This document shows positions 22,665 through 32,657 of a DNA stretch of 34,510 bases, in pieces. A program made the position numbers and the translations under genes. The stretch comes from JAUSPI01 sp964650385. GTDB taxonomy: Bacteria; Desulfobacterota; Syntrophia; Syntrophales; JADFWA01. The DNA lies in contig CAZYTP010000022.1 in NCBI GenBank assembly GCA_964650385.1, forward strand, positions 1 to 34,510. Reading direction: 5' to 3'. Position 1 is the first letter of the stretch, and each line of letters begins with the position of its first letter. The notes beneath the pieces were generated by a model. That model had not been told where the DNA came from and searched no databases. It saw nothing but the letters and a program-made list of their open reading frames with translations.

Positions 22665-23910
22665 ACCTATAAAGAATCTGGATGCAGAAGTAGTAATCCC
22701 CGGCTCAAAGAGCTACACCCAGAGGGCACTTATCATAGCATCACTCGCTCAAGGAAAATCTTTTCTGCGTAACTATCTGATATCCGATGACACGGAATAT
22801 CTGACCGAAGGACTCCGTTCTTTAGGCTCAGAAATCCTGAAAACCGGCGAAGATATCATCGTCACCGGAACCGGCGGGAATATAACCAGTCCGGGAAGGA
22901 AAATTTACCTGGGAAACAACGGTACCGCCACGAGGTTTCTCACAAGCCTCGTATCCCTGGGAAAAGGAGAGTTTGTCATCAGCGGAGACAGCCGCCTCTG
23001 CGAAAGACCGATTAAACCACTCCTTGATGCTTTGAGCGGGCTGGGAGTTGACGCGCGCAGCAAAAACAAAAACGGTTGTCCTCCTGTCATCATAAACGCA
23101 GACGGCATCAAAGGCGGCATCGCAACCTTCACCAACATAGACAGCAGCCAGTACATCTCATCGATTTTGATATGCTCCCCATTTGCCGAAACGGACACAG
23201 AGATAAAGCTGAAGGGAAGCAAGGTCTCTCTCCCCTATATCGATATGACGATTGAGATAATGAAGAAATTCGGTGTCGAGGTTGTCAGGAAAAATGAAGA
23301 TCACTATATCATAAAAAACAATCAGCGATATATCGCTCAGAGATACATGATAGAGGGCGACGTCTCCAATGCCTCCTATTTCTTTCTGGCTGCCGCCCTG
23401 TGCAAGGGAAACGTAAGGATCTTGAATATCAACCCCGGAACCCTTCAAGGGGATATCGGTCTCCTTGATATCATGGAAACGCTCGGTATCTCCGTAATAA
23501 GGGGAGATGACTGGGTAAAAATAACAGGAAAAGAAATGAACAGCGGGGAATATGTCTTCGACATGGGGGACATGCCCGATGTGGTGCCGACGCTTGCAGT
23601 GCTGGCAGCAACAAGACCCGGACGAACCGTCATAAAAAACGTCGCACATCTCCGTGTAAAGGAGAGCGACCGGATAGCATCAGTGGTTACCGAATTGAAA
23701 AGAACCGGTATCGGAGCTGAAGAGACCGATGACGGGCTGATTATTGACGGAGGAAAGCCCCGTGGTGCTGAGATAGAAACCTACAACGACCACCGGATAG
23801 CGATGAGCTTCGCAATGCTCGGTCTCGCTACTGCCGGCATAAAGATTAAAGACAGAGACTGCGTCAACAAATCCTTCCCCCTTTTCTGGGATGAACTGGA
23901 AAAACTCTAA
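22654..23910 (+). CDS. aroA: 3-phosphoshikimate 1-carboxyvinyltransferase (EPSP synthase)
   Basis: A 418-residue enzyme joining PEP and shikimate-3-phosphate. It shows PGSKSYTQRALIIASLA, LGNNGTATRFLTSL (the PEP loop), SGDSRLCERPIKPL, EGDVSNASYFFLAA, DMPDVVPTLAVLAA, RVKESDRI and YNDHRIAMSFAMLG. The active-site LGNNGTATR has Asn where many class I enzymes have LGNAGTA, and the serine region SYTQR differs from SKSLTNR/SISHR types; both occur in deeper bacterial lineages. It ends the operon; aroK and aroC are not in the window. Confidence 0.96.
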   Translation: MEIKPIKNLDAEVVIPGSKSYTQRALIIASLAQGKSFLRNYLISDDTEYLTEGLRSLGSEILKTGEDIIVTGTGGNITSPGRKIYLGNNGTATRFLTSLVSLGKGEFVISGDSRLCERPIKPLLDALSGLGVDARSKNKNGCPPVIINADGIKGGIATFTNIDSSQYISSILICSPFAETDTEIKLKGSKVSLPYIDMTIEIMKKFGVEVVRKNEDHYIIKNNQRYIAQRYMIEGDVSNASYFFLAAALCKGNVRILNINPGTLQGDIGLLDIMETLGISVIRGDDWVKITGKEMNSGEYVFDMGDMPDVVPTLAVLAATRPGRTVIKNVAHLRVKESDRIASVVTELKRTGIGAEETDDGLIIDGGKPRGAEIETYNDHRIAMSFAMLGLATAGIKIKDRDCVNKSFPLFWDELEKL

Positions 23911-23937
23911 CGGTGGAATAAACAATATTGACAGTCT

Positions 23938-24070
23938 CGTAAAAAGTCATAAACTGCACCATTTGTCGTCCTGAACTCGTTTCAGGATCTCACTTGTTTC
24001 AGCATCTAATTATTTCAGTAAGTTAGAGACCCTGAAATAAATTCAGGGTGACAAAAAAAGACTTTTTACG
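23938..24070. repeat. 133-bp nested palindromic element after the aro operon
   Basis: Outer arms CGTAAAAAGTC (23938-23948) and GACTTTTTACG (24060-24070) are perfect. Inside, TTTGTCGTCCTGAACTCG pairs imperfectly with the strand opposite to CTGAAATAAATTCAGGGTGAC. 'TGAA..CAGGATCT / CCCTGAA..CAGGGTGAC' units are familiar dispersed repeats in delta-proteobacteria. It lies between the convergent aroA and YhiN-type genes and could end transcription from both sides. Its length equals that of the element at 5348-5480, but its sequence is different. Confidence 0.65.
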
Positions 24071-24091
24071 GGTGCATCAATGTTTAGATAA

Positions 24092-25381
24092 TTAAAAATT
24101 TGCCGAAGTTTTGACAGCCCTTCCGGCGATCCATCCCGTTGAGAAAGCAGCCTGCAGGTTAAATCCTCCCGTGTCGGCATCAATATCAATAATTTCACCC
24201 GCAAAATACAGCCCTTTAACAAGCTTCGATTCCATGGTCCTGGAATTAATCTCTTTTATGCTGATACCGCCGGCCGTTACAATAGCCTCATTAAAGGATC
24301 GATAACCCGCCACTTCAAGCTGGAACTCTTTCAGCAACATCCTCAGTCTTTTGCGTTCTTCAGAGCTGATCTGGTTCAGCGGTTTTTCTTCCGGTATCTC
24401 AAGTTTTTCGATAAATACGGGGCCCAATTTCCCCGGCAGCAGTTTTTTTAATAAACTTTTAAATCTTTGTTTGCTGTGCTCTTCTATCTCCCTCAACAGC
24501 CTCTGATCAACCGTTTTCTGGTCGAGGGCGGGTTTTAAATCTATGGCAATAGATACTTTCTTCCTATCATCAATAAGTCTCACAATAGTTCTGCTCAGGG
24601 AAAGAATAATAGGGCCGGAAACACCAAAATCGGTAAAGAGCATCTCACCGAACCGCTCATCGATCTTTTTGTTCTTACACCATACTTTTACCTTTACATT
24701 TCTCAGGCTCAATCCCTGAAGCTTTTTTGCGGTATCTCCTCTGGTTTCAACAGGCACAAGAGCCGGTGAAACAGGTATAACCGTATGTCCCAGCTTCGAC
24801 GCCAGTTTAAATCCGGCTCCGTTCGATCCTGTTTGGGGATAAGATTTTCCTCCGGTTGCAAGTACAATTTTATCTGCTTTTATTTGAATACGCCGGGTGT
24901 TTTTATCAGCCGCACGGCCTTTTCTGTTAATTACGACAGTAAGGGTCTCATCAGGCAGTTTCGTGATTGCGATTACCTCTGAATTGACGGCAATGGGAAT
25001 ATCCAGGGATTTTGCTTTATTAAGTAAAGATTTTGCAATATCTACTGCACGATCATTTTGCGGAAAGTAACGCCCTCCCCGTTCAAGTTTAAACTGAACA
25101 CCAAGTTTTTCAAAGTATTCAAGAAGGTCGGTATTAAAAAACTCCGCGAAGGCAAACTTTAAGAACCGTCCGTTTTTACCGAAATGTGAAATAAATTCTT
25201 TCAAATCGGCATCATTTGTAATATTGCATCGTCCCTTTCCCGATATTTTCAGTTTCAGGGCGGGGTTCGGCATCTTTTCAAGGATTAATATCTTTTTAGA
25301 CGGTTCGTAGCTCTCAATAGCGGCAATTAAACCTGCCGGGCCTGCACCGATGACGATGATGTCGTATCTATTTTGAAACAT
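24092..25381 (-). CDS. YhiN/HI0933-family flavoprotein (FAD-dependent oxidoreductase)
   Basis: A 429-residue FAD-binding protein of the HI0933/BaiN family. It has the Rossmann motif IIVIGAGPAGLIAA (residues 9-22), the family signature KLKISGKGRCNITN (about 43-56), GGRYFP, VLATGGKSYPQTGSNGAGF and the C-terminal YFAGEIIDIDADTGGFNLQAAFSTGWIAG. Function is not settled: relatives are annotated as aminoacetone oxidase-like or as bile-acid reductases (BaiN), and neither can be inferred here. It stands alone on the minus strand, convergent with the aro operon. Confidence 0.92.
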   Translation of the reverse strand: MFQNRYDIIVIGAGPAGLIAAIESYEPSKKILILEKMPNPALKLKISGKGRCNITNDADLKEFISHFGKNGRFLKFAFAEFFNTDLLEYFEKLGVQFKLERGGRYFPQNDRAVDIAKSLLNKAKSLDIPIAVNSEVIAITKLPDETLTVVINRKGRAADKNTRRIQIKADKIVLATGGKSYPQTGSNGAGFKLASKLGHTVIPVSPALVPVETRGDTAKKLQGLSLRNVKVKVWCKNKKIDERFGEMLFTDFGVSGPIILSLSRTIVRLIDDRKKVSIAIDLKPALDQKTVDQRLLREIEEHSKQRFKSLLKKLLPGKLGPVFIEKLEIPEEKPLNQISSEERKRLRMLLKEFQLEVAGYRSFNEAIVTAGGISIKEINSRTMESKLVKGLYFAGEIIDIDADTGGFNLQAAFSTGWIAGRAVKTSANF

Positions 25382-25661
25382 TGTCCTAACGAGATTTACA
25401 CTTCAGCGATTTTTAGAAACCACGATTTTGCGGGCTCATCTTCTGTTGAGAAAGCCCCCCGCCAACGACTTGAGCTAATTGAGAAAATACAACTTCTGCC
25501 TGAATTGTCAAGGACATTTGATATTTCATTGACCATCATTCCGATCTCAAACATTTGATAGAAAAATACTTGTAAAACATTCTATTATTGGGTAATTCCG
25601 TATTAGCCCGTTTCCGAAGCGGGCCCTCCATAATCTTCATGTGACATACTAAAAGGACTAA

Positions 25662-26225
25662 ATGAATTTTCTGTCAATTTTACTGATTGCTGTCGGGCTG
25701 GGGATGGATGCCTTTGCCGTTGCAATATCTGCGGGGGTTGTGCTTCGGGAGATATCCCTCAGACAGGTCTTCCGCCTCTCCTTTCACTTCGGGCTATTCC
25801 AGTTTATGATGCCCATTATCGGGTGGTTTGCCGGTATGACGGTATCCGGATTCATCTCGGATTACGATCATTGGATCGCCTTTTGCCTTCTCGTCCTCAT
25901 AGGTGGGAAGATGATCCGGGATTCCTTTAAAAAGGAGGAGAAATTCAAAATAGCAGACCCTACCAGGGGGCTCACACTGATTGTCTTGTCGATAGCGACA
26001 AGCATCGACGCCCTCGCGGTGGGTCTTAGCCTTGCCTTTTTAAATGTAACTATTCTTTATCCCAGTGTTGTGATCGGCATCGTCGCTTCCGCTATGACGG
26101 TCACCGGAATGCTCTTCGGGGAAAAGCTGGGGCAGTTCTTGGGTAAAAAAGCTGAAATCTTAGGCGGGCTGATCCTTATCGGCATCGGCATTAAAATCCT
26201 TGCAGAACACCTTCCCTTTTGTTGA
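25662..26225 (+). CDS. mntP: Manganese efflux pump MntP
   Basis: A 187-residue inner-membrane protein with six predicted membrane segments in two repeats. The two family motifs are GMDAFAVAISAG (Asp16) and ATSIDALAVGLS (Asp116), which carry the acidic residues needed for Mn(II) export. Length is typical. AAGGAC precedes the ATG. The 280-base upstream region contains a GCCCG/CGGGC hairpin (25606-25624), but I could not recognise the yybP-ykoY manganese riboswitch that often controls this gene. Confidence 0.95.
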   Translation: MNFLSILLIAVGLGMDAFAVAISAGVVLREISLRQVFRLSFHFGLFQFMMPIIGWFAGMTVSGFISDYDHWIAFCLLVLIGGKMIRDSFKKEEKFKIADPTRGLTLIVLSIATSIDALAVGLSLAFLNVTILYPSVVIGIVASAMTVTGMLFGEKLGQFLGKKAEILGGLILIGIGIKILAEHLPFC

Positions 26226-26321
26226 TTTTTTTTACGATGTGCTATAAGTTCGGTAAAGTTCATATGAAAGCACTACATTTTCATATTTCGCGGGAGCCGA
26301 AAGGCCACGGAGGTTTTTATA

Positions 26322-27371
26322 ATGAAAGAGTCTCTGAAAATAACACATTTTCTTCTACCTTCAGTTTTCCTCATAGGCGGGTTCATAGCAGGATGGATAT
26401 TTGAAAAGATTATTCTCTCAAAACTCAAAAGAATAGCCGCGAAAACAAAATGGGAAGGTGACGAAATATTGATTGCGGCACTGCGCGGCAAGACTATTTT
26501 ATGGTTCGTCATTGCCGGTATTTACGGGGCAATTCTCAATATACCGTTGACTGCAAAAACGTTCAACGCCCTTGAGAAGATCCTCGTGATAATTTTTGTA
26601 GCTTCACTGACCCTGTTCCTTGCAAGAGTTGCAGTCGCGTTCGTCAATTCCTACACGAGAAGAGTAAAGGGCGTTACACCCCTGACCTCGATATTCACGA
26701 ACCTGACGAATATCGTTGTCTTTGTTGTCGGTTTGCTGATTATACTTCAGTCGCTGGGCATTTCTATCACGCCGATGCTGACCGCTCTGGGAGTCGGCGG
26801 TCTTGCCGTTGCTCTGGCTCTCAAGGAAACACTTTCAAATCTTTTCTCCGGGCTCCACATAATAGCCTCAAGACAGCTAAGGCCGGGAGATTATGTGAAA
26901 CTCGATTCGGGCGAAAGCGGCTACGTCATCGACATAGCATGGCGGAACACAACGATAAGATCGCTTCCGAACAATATGGTAATTGTACCTAATTCCAAGA
27001 TGGCCTCCGCCATTATCACGAACTACAGCCAACCCGAAAAAGAGATGTCGGTGTATGTCGAAGTCGGCGTCAGTTACGACAGCGATCTCGGAAAAGTGGA
27101 AACCATCACCCTTGAAATCGCGAAAGAGGTCCTCGGTGAAATTCAGGGGGGTATCCCAGAGTTTGAACCTTTCATTCGTTACCATACCTTCGGCGATTCA
27201 AGCATCGACTTTACCGTCATAATGCGCACGAGGGAATTCATAAACCAGTATAACATCAAGCATGAATTTATAAAAAGACTGCATGAACGCTATAACAAAG
27301 AGGGTATCAACATTCCGTTTCCCATCAGAACGGTTTATATGAAGGAAAAGGCCGCAACTCAACCCGAATGA
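26322..27371 (+). CDS. MscS-family mechanosensitive ion channel
   Basis: A 349-residue small-conductance mechanosensitive channel. N-terminal membrane helices lie at about residues 9-28, 65-82 and 90-110. The pore helix region has the Gly/Ala pattern LTALGVGGLAVALALKETLSNLFSG near 148-172. The beta domain has LRPGDYVKL and WRNTTIRSLPNNMVIVPNSKMASAIITNYS, and a C-terminal alpha/beta domain ends in GINIPFPIRTVY. It protects the cell from osmotic downshock. It starts 96 bases after mntP on the same strand. Its stop is 13 bases before the alcohol dehydrogenase start. Confidence 0.95.
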   Translation: MKESLKITHFLLPSVFLIGGFIAGWIFEKIILSKLKRIAAKTKWEGDEILIAALRGKTILWFVIAGIYGAILNIPLTAKTFNALEKILVIIFVASLTLFLARVAVAFVNSYTRRVKGVTPLTSIFTNLTNIVVFVVGLLIILQSLGISITPMLTALGVGGLAVALALKETLSNLFSGLHIIASRQLRPGDYVKLDSGESGYVIDIAWRNTTIRSLPNNMVIVPNSKMASAIITNYSQPEKEMSVYVEVGVSYDSDLGKVETITLEIAKEVLGEIQGGIPEFEPFIRYHTFGDSSIDFTVIMRTREFINQYNIKHEFIKRLHERYNKEGINIPFPIRTVYMKEKAATQPE

Positions 27372-27384
27372 GGAGTCCCGTACA

Positions 27385-28393
27385 ATGAGAGCGATGGTAA
27401 TCAATAAAATCTGTCAGGTGGAAGAAAAACCGTTGGAATTGGTGGAGCTGCCCGTCCCCGTTCCCGATTCCGGACAAATTCTGGTCAGGGTTTCCGCGTG
27501 CGGGGTCTGTCATACCGAGCTGGATGAGATTGAAGGCAGGGTTCCTCCATCACGGTTTCCCATGATCCTGGGACATGAAATAGTCGGCAGGGTCGACTCT
27601 TCAGGCCCCGGAGCGACCAGATTCAAAAAAGGAGACCGGGTAGGGATCGCCTGGATTAACTGGGCCTGCGGCAAGTGTTCTTTCTGCCTGAAAGGCGAGG
27701 AGAATCTGTGTGATAAAGCAAAGTGGACGGGGAAAGACGCCGAGGGGGGCTACGCCGAATATACCGTGGTTCCCGAGGATTTCGCCTACCCTATTCCGGA
27801 AAGATTTTCCGACCTGCAGGCGGCACCTCTTCTGTGTGCCGGGGTAATCGGCTACCGGGCATTGAGACTCACGGAGATGGAAGACGGCAATATTCTTGGC
27901 CTCTACGGTTTCGGGGCCTCCGCCCATATTGTCGTTCAGATCGCCAAATATAAATATCCCAACTGCAGGGTCTTCGTTTTTACACGGGGGAAAGACCATC
28001 GAGATCTGGCACTGAAGCTGGGGGCGGACTGGGTCGGGGCGACAGAGGATACCCCCCCGGAAAAGCTTGACCGTGCCATCGATTTTACTCCGGTGGGTGT
28101 GCCGGTGCGCGAGGCTCTGCGGAACCTTCAAAAAGGCGGAAGAGTGGTAATAAACGCAATTCGTAAGAGAACGCCCATCAGAATTGGATTACGCTGAACA
28201 TCTCTGGCATGAAAAGGAATTGAAAAGCGTTGCCAATGTGACGAGAAGAGATGCCGAAGAATTTCTGCCGCTGGCCGCAGAAATTCCCGTTGTGCCCGAA
28301 GTCGAGGAATTCAGGCTGGAGGAGGCAAATAAAGTCTTACTTCTGCTCAAAGAAGGAAAGATTCGCGGTGCCGGAGTCCTCAATCTCGCATAG
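27385..28393 (+). pseudogene. Zinc-dependent alcohol dehydrogenase, interrupted by a frameshift
   Basis: An MDR-family zinc alcohol dehydrogenase split over two frames. The first (27385-28197) has Zn ligands Cys42, His64 and Cys151, the structural Cys quartet 95, 98, 101, 109 (CGKCSFCLKGEENLC), and a nucleotide-binding LGLYGFGASAHIV. It runs into an early stop. The second frame (to 28393) continues the family sequence as ELDYAEHLWHEKELKSVANV to the normal C-terminus GKIRGAGVLNL. Removing one A near 28168 (AAGAGAACG) would join them as NAIRKERPSELDYAEH. Either the gene is a fresh pseudogene or the assembly has a one-base error. The intact protein would be about 335 residues, normal for the family. 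It lies 13 bases after mscS. Confidence 0.85.
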
Positions 28394-28406
28394 CGAAAGC
28401 GAATGA

Positions 28407-28415
28407 TGATATAAT
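28407..28415 (+). promoter_or_regulatory. Extended -10 promoter of the patatin-like gene
   Basis: TGATATAAT is a perfect extended -10 element (TG-N-TATAAT) with no good -35 box. Transcription would begin near 28422, about 30 bases before the ATG at 28452. Confidence 0.5.
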
Positions 28416-28451
28416 AGATAGCACGAATTAGGCTGGAGGTAGCCTGCAATT

Positions 28452-29396
28452 ATGAAATGGAAAGGTAAATGTATTGGCCTTGCCCTGGGCGGCGGGGGCG
28501 CCCGGGGGCTCGCCCATATAGGGGTATTGAGGGTATTTGAGCAGGAGTCGATTCCCGTCGATATTCTGGTAGGAACCAGTATCGGCGCCCTGGTAGGTGC
28601 GGCCTATGCCAGCGGCACCGGGGCCGATCAGCTGGAAAAAAAGATGGATGAGTATCTAAACAGCCCGACGTTTCAATCCTCGGCCATCAAGGCCCTGTCC
28701 GAAAAGGAGACACATCAACTGGATGAGAAGGGTCTGGCACACAAAATTCAGCGTTTCTTTAAAAATCGATTTGTGCTGGCCCACGCAATGTTCAGACCGG
28801 GCATACTCTCACAGGAAGATTTTCACTCCATCATCAATTACTTTATTCCTGATATTACGGTCGAGGAAACCAGGATCCCTTTCCATTCCGTTGCCACCGA
28901 CCTGGTGAGCGGCGAGCAGATTATCTTTTCCAAAGGCTCCCTGCGTGAAGCCGTAATGGCAAGCTGTGCCGTACCGGGGGCGATAGAACCGCTCAAAGAA
29001 GGAGACAGGCTTCTGTCAGATGGGGGCATTATCTGCCTCGTCCCCAGCACCGTAGCGAGGAAGAAAGGTGCCGACATAGTAATCGCCGTGGCGGTCGATA
29101 AGGATATCTGTTCTGAAGAGGAATTCCACACGGCGAAGGACGTCTTCTGCAGGGCCACCGAAATCAGGTCACACTACCTGGAAAATTACGAACTGATGGA
29201 CGCCGATGTTGTCATCCGCCCCTATGTCGGGAACCTCCACTGGTCCGATTTTTCACACGCAATGAACCTGATCCGGGAAGGCGAGAAGGCGGCAAGGGAG
29301 AACCTCGACAATATCCATAACGTAATGCCCGGCATCAAAAAATGGTTTACGCTGAAGCATATTTTAAAATCCCACAGAAAAAAAGACCATCCGTGA
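28452..29396 (+). CDS. Patatin-like phospholipase family protein
   Basis: A 314-residue cytoplasmic lipid hydrolase of the RssA/NTE patatin branch. It has the oxyanion hole GGGGARGLAHIGVL (residues 13-26), nucleophile Ser43 in GTSIG, and catalytic Asp190 in SDGG, together the Ser-Asp dyad. ASCAVPGAIEPLKEG and the following YLENYELMDADVVIRP are also family features. No signal peptide or membrane segment is visible. The ribosome binding site GGAGGT lies 11 bases before the ATG, held in the loop of a small hairpin (28430-28445). Confidence 0.92.
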   Translation: MKWKGKCIGLALGGGGARGLAHIGVLRVFEQESIPVDILVGTSIGALVGAAYASGTGADQLEKKMDEYLNSPTFQSSAIKALSEKETHQLDEKGLAHKIQRFFKNRFVLAHAMFRPGILSQEDFHSIINYFIPDITVEETRIPFHSVATDLVSGEQIIFSKGSLREAVMASCAVPGAIEPLKEGDRLLSDGGIICLVPSTVARKKGADIVIAVAVDKDICSEEEFHTAKDVFCRATEIRSHYLENYELMDADVVIRPYVGNLHWSDFSHAMNLIREGEKAARENLDNIHNVMPGIKKWFTLKHILKSHRKKDHP

Positions 29397-29721
29397 ATAC
29401 CGCCGCCGGTAGCACTATCAACCGAATAGCGCTATTTTGATTTTATATACCGGATTATCCTTGATTTTTTAATTTTGCCTGCTATATTGCCGGTAATCAA
29501 AAAGGGGGGTAAACTTCTTCACGCAGATAAAGCAGATTCTCTTCTCACGAACATATTCCGAACGCTCTTCTGAAAAAGATAAACGATCTCAAATCCAGAC
29601 CCTCCTTTACACTCGCGGAACCAGCCGGGGAAAAGATGAAATTGTAAGGGAATACACAAGTAATTAAGTATGCTGTACCGTGAATTACCAGCTAAATAAT
29701 ACATGTCAGGCGCACAGGACT
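29397..29721. other. Intergenic region upstream of the autotransporter
   Basis: AT-rich stretch without a supported gene. It contains the promoter candidate at 29461-29488 and a short palindrome AATAGCGCTATT (29425-29436). About 230 bases remain as a long leader before the autotransporter start. No riboswitch or RNA gene is recognisable. Confidence 0.45.
29461..29488 (+). promoter_or_regulatory. Candidate promoter of the autotransporter
   Basis: TTGATT (29461-29466) and TATATT (29483-29488) with a 16-base spacer give a fair sigma-70 match upstream of the only plus-strand gene in this part. Confidence 0.4.
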
Positions 29722-32516
29722 ATGACAGCGGGAATGGATTTCATACACACACTTAAAACCGGAGTCAGGAAGCAGCTAAGTGTTAAGCGAGCCGCCTGCC
29801 CGCTCCTGTTTATTGCGGCCGTAGTCTTGATTATGTGGGCGGCAGGCGGAGCCTCGGCCCTGGCAGACGGCGGCGACGGCGGCGACGGCGGCGGGGCGGC
29901 AGGCGGCGGCGGCGGATCGGGCTATACCGGAACGGCAGGCGGCAACGGCGCNNNNNNNNNNNNNNNNNNNNNNNNNNNNNNNNNNNNNNNNNNNNNNNNN
30001 NNNNNNNNNNNNNNNNNNNNNNNNNNNNNNNNNNNNNNNNNNNNNNNNNNNACGGCGCGGGCGGCAGCGGTATCGACGGCAGCGGCCTTACGGTCACCAA
30101 CAGCGGCACGATCACGGGCGGTCTCGGAGGAGACGCCACACGCGCCAATGCCATCACCTTCAACGGCGGCATCAACAGCCTGACACTCCAGGCTGGCTAC
30201 ACCATAACCGGCAACGTCGTCGCTTCAGGCTCGTCCAACACGCTGGAGCTCGGCGGCGGCACAGACGCCAGCTTCGACATGTCGACCATCGGTGCCGCGG
30301 CCCAGTACCGGGGTTTCGGCGTCTTCCGAAAGACCGGCACCAGCACCTGGACCCTGACCGGCACCACGGCCGCGACGACCCTCTGGACAATCAGTGCCGG
30401 AACGCTTAAGGGAACCACCACCAGTCTCCAGGGCAACGTTACCAATAATGCCAATGTGATCTTTGACCAGAGCGTAGACGGTACGTACACAGACGTCATG
30501 TCAGGCACGGGAACACTCACCAAGTCCGGCACCGGAACGCTTACACTCTCAGGTAACAATACCTACTCCGGCGGAACGACTATCAATGGGGGGACACTAA
30601 AACTCGGCGCTTCCGAACGCCTGAACGATAACGGAGCCGTTACTGTCACGAACGGAACATTTGATCTCAACGATTTCAACGAGACCATCGGCTCCCTCTC
30701 AGGAAGCGGCAGCGTCACCCTCGGATCAGGCACCCTCACCACAGGCGGCAACGACGCGAGCACCACCTACGCCGGCGTCATGTCAGGCAGCGGTGTCCTT
30801 TACAAGAAAGGCACCGGAAAGCTCACACTCACCGGCGCCAACACGTATACGGGCGACACCAACGTGTACAGTGGCGTGCTGGATGTATCGGGCACGATCG
30901 GGGATGTCCATATAAGCTCAGGCGCCACCCTGTGCGGTACGGGAAGCGTGGGAGATGTATCAAACTACGGTACGATGGCCCCGGGCAACTCCATCGGGAC
31001 CCTGATTATTAACGGTAACTACATCCATCAGGCAGGCTCGACCTATGAGGTTGAGGTGGATGCCAATGGAAACTCCGATCTCATCAATGTTATAGGCACC
31101 GCAACCATCAACGGGGGGACAGTCGATGTCAGGGCGGAATCAGGGTCCTATGCCATGAGTACCGACTATACCATCCTTCAGGCGGCAGGAGGGGTAACCG
31201 GTACATTTGACACCGTCACCTCAAACCTCGCCTTTCTCGACCCCAGCCTCATCTATAACGCCTCATCCGTTATCCTCACCCTCACCAGAAACAGTACCGA
31301 CTTCGCATCCGTTGGAAAGACCTCTAACGAGCGTGCCGTGGGGGATGCCCTTGACCGGCTTTTCCCCACGGCGACGGGGGATATGACAACCGTGCTCAAT
31401 ACCCTTATAGGGCTCTCCGCACCCGACGCACGGGCCGCCTTTAATCAGATGGGCGGGGCAACATTTACAGCGCTCGCGCGTACAGGCTCAACCAGGGTGG
31501 TTAGAAGCTTCAGGAAGATCGGCAAGATCGCCAGGGTGTCAAGCACTTTCCGCGGCGCTACGTTCAGGCCAGGGGTCAGGGCGGGAGAAAATCAGTTCGC
31601 CATGGCGGACGGCATTACCATGACCGACGGGGGACCGCTCTTCTCATCTCTGGGAGGAGGCCTTCAAAGCCCGCCTGATACCAGGTGGAACATGTGGGTC
31701 GCGGGAAACGGCACCTCGGGAAAAGAAAAGGGGGATGACATTGCCGCACGATATAAATATACCATCAATGGCATCAGTGCGGGCCTTGACACGCCGGTAA
31801 CCGATCGACTCATCGCCGGGATAAGTTTCGGGGTTTCCAGTACCGATATCTCCTATTACGAGCTCACTGACAGCGCCGAGAACGAGAGCATTCAGGGAGC
31901 TCTCTACGGCTTCTACGACCATGACCCGTGGTATATTGACGGTGTTCTTCTCTACGGTAAAAACGACTACGAGACTGACCGGCACCTCTCCTTCGGCGGC
32001 ATCAACAGGACGGCACACGCGGACTATGACGGCTCGGAGATCGGAGGCTCCATCGAGGCCGGTTACCGCATTGAACGAAAACCCCTGACCCTTGAACCCT
32101 GCGCCTCCCTTGAGCTCTCCCGCCTCTCACAGAACAGCTTCACGGAGACAGGGGCGGACTCACTTAACCTGGTAGTCGACCCGCAGGAGACGAGGTCTGT
32201 GCGCTCCTCTATCGGTCTCAGGGTATCGCGGCAGATCAATCCACAAGATGGGATTACACTGAAACCGGAGGCCTCTCTTCACTGGGCCCACGAGTTCTCG
32301 GGCGACGACAACATGGTCAATACCCGCTTCTCAGGCTCCTCGGCAGGCTCCTACACTATCAGGGGAGAAAAGCCCGACAGAAACAGCGCCATCTGTGAAC
32401 TGGGCGTCACCGGCAACATACAGGAAAGCCTAAGCCTCTCCGTTCACCTCGATGCCGAGGCAGGCAGTAACCACCGTGCCGTTGCAGCCACGGCAAAGAT
32501 CGCGTACAGGTGGTAG
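29722..32516 (+). CDS. Autotransporter (type V secretion) with PATR repeats, interrupted by an assembly gap
   Basis: Two frames joined across 100 N (29952-30051) form one surface protein. The N-terminal part has a basic stretch and a signal peptide (CPLLFIAAVVLIMWAAGGASA) and enters a Gly/Asp repeat (GGDGGDGG...). After the gap comes a beta-helix passenger with two autotransporter-associated strand repeats (LTLSGNNTYSGGTTINGGTL and LTLTGANTYTGDTNVYSGVL), then a linker and a beta-barrel of about 280 residues from WNMWVAGNG to the terminal Trp of IAYRW. The frame differs by one base across the N run because the run is a placeholder. The start is either ATG 29722 or 29734; neither has a well-spaced ribosome binding site. 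The coding sequence is clearly more GC-rich than neighbours, suggesting transfer or a low-complexity bias. Adhesion or a related surface role is probable but unproven. Confidence 0.88.
29952..30051. other. Assembly gap (100 N)
   Basis: Exactly 100 N lie inside the Gly-rich start of the autotransporter. Simple GGCGGC/GACGGC repeats flank it on the left, which explains a collapse or break in assembly. The true length is unknown. Confidence 0.98.
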
Positions 32517-32607
32517 CATCCTTTGCAAAGGGGGGCGAAAGGGGTCAAATCTGCTCTTGACTCATCTTTATTTATTCCCAGGAAAGATAAAACACTCATT
32601 TTAATCC

Positions 32608-32625
32608 CCCGCTGCCTGCGGCGGG
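32608..32625. terminator. GC hairpin between convergent autotransporter and trehalase genes
   Basis: CCCGC (32608-32612) pairs with GCGGG (32621-32625) around an 8-base loop. T-runs follow about 10 bases later on the plus strand. It is a possible terminator for the autotransporter, or another of the short GC palindromes seen in this window. Confidence 0.35.
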
Positions 32626-32657
32626 ACAGTTCATTTTTTGTTAATAATTTTTTCGGT

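Noticed and set aside
25382..25661. yybP-ykoY manganese riboswitch upstream of mntP
   Set aside because: None of its conserved blocks could be found; only an ordinary GCCCG/CGGGC hairpin is present.
29835..32516. The autotransporter as two separate genes in different frames
   Set aside because: The frame change falls exactly across the 100-N placeholder, and the signal peptide and passenger/barrel belong to one protein.
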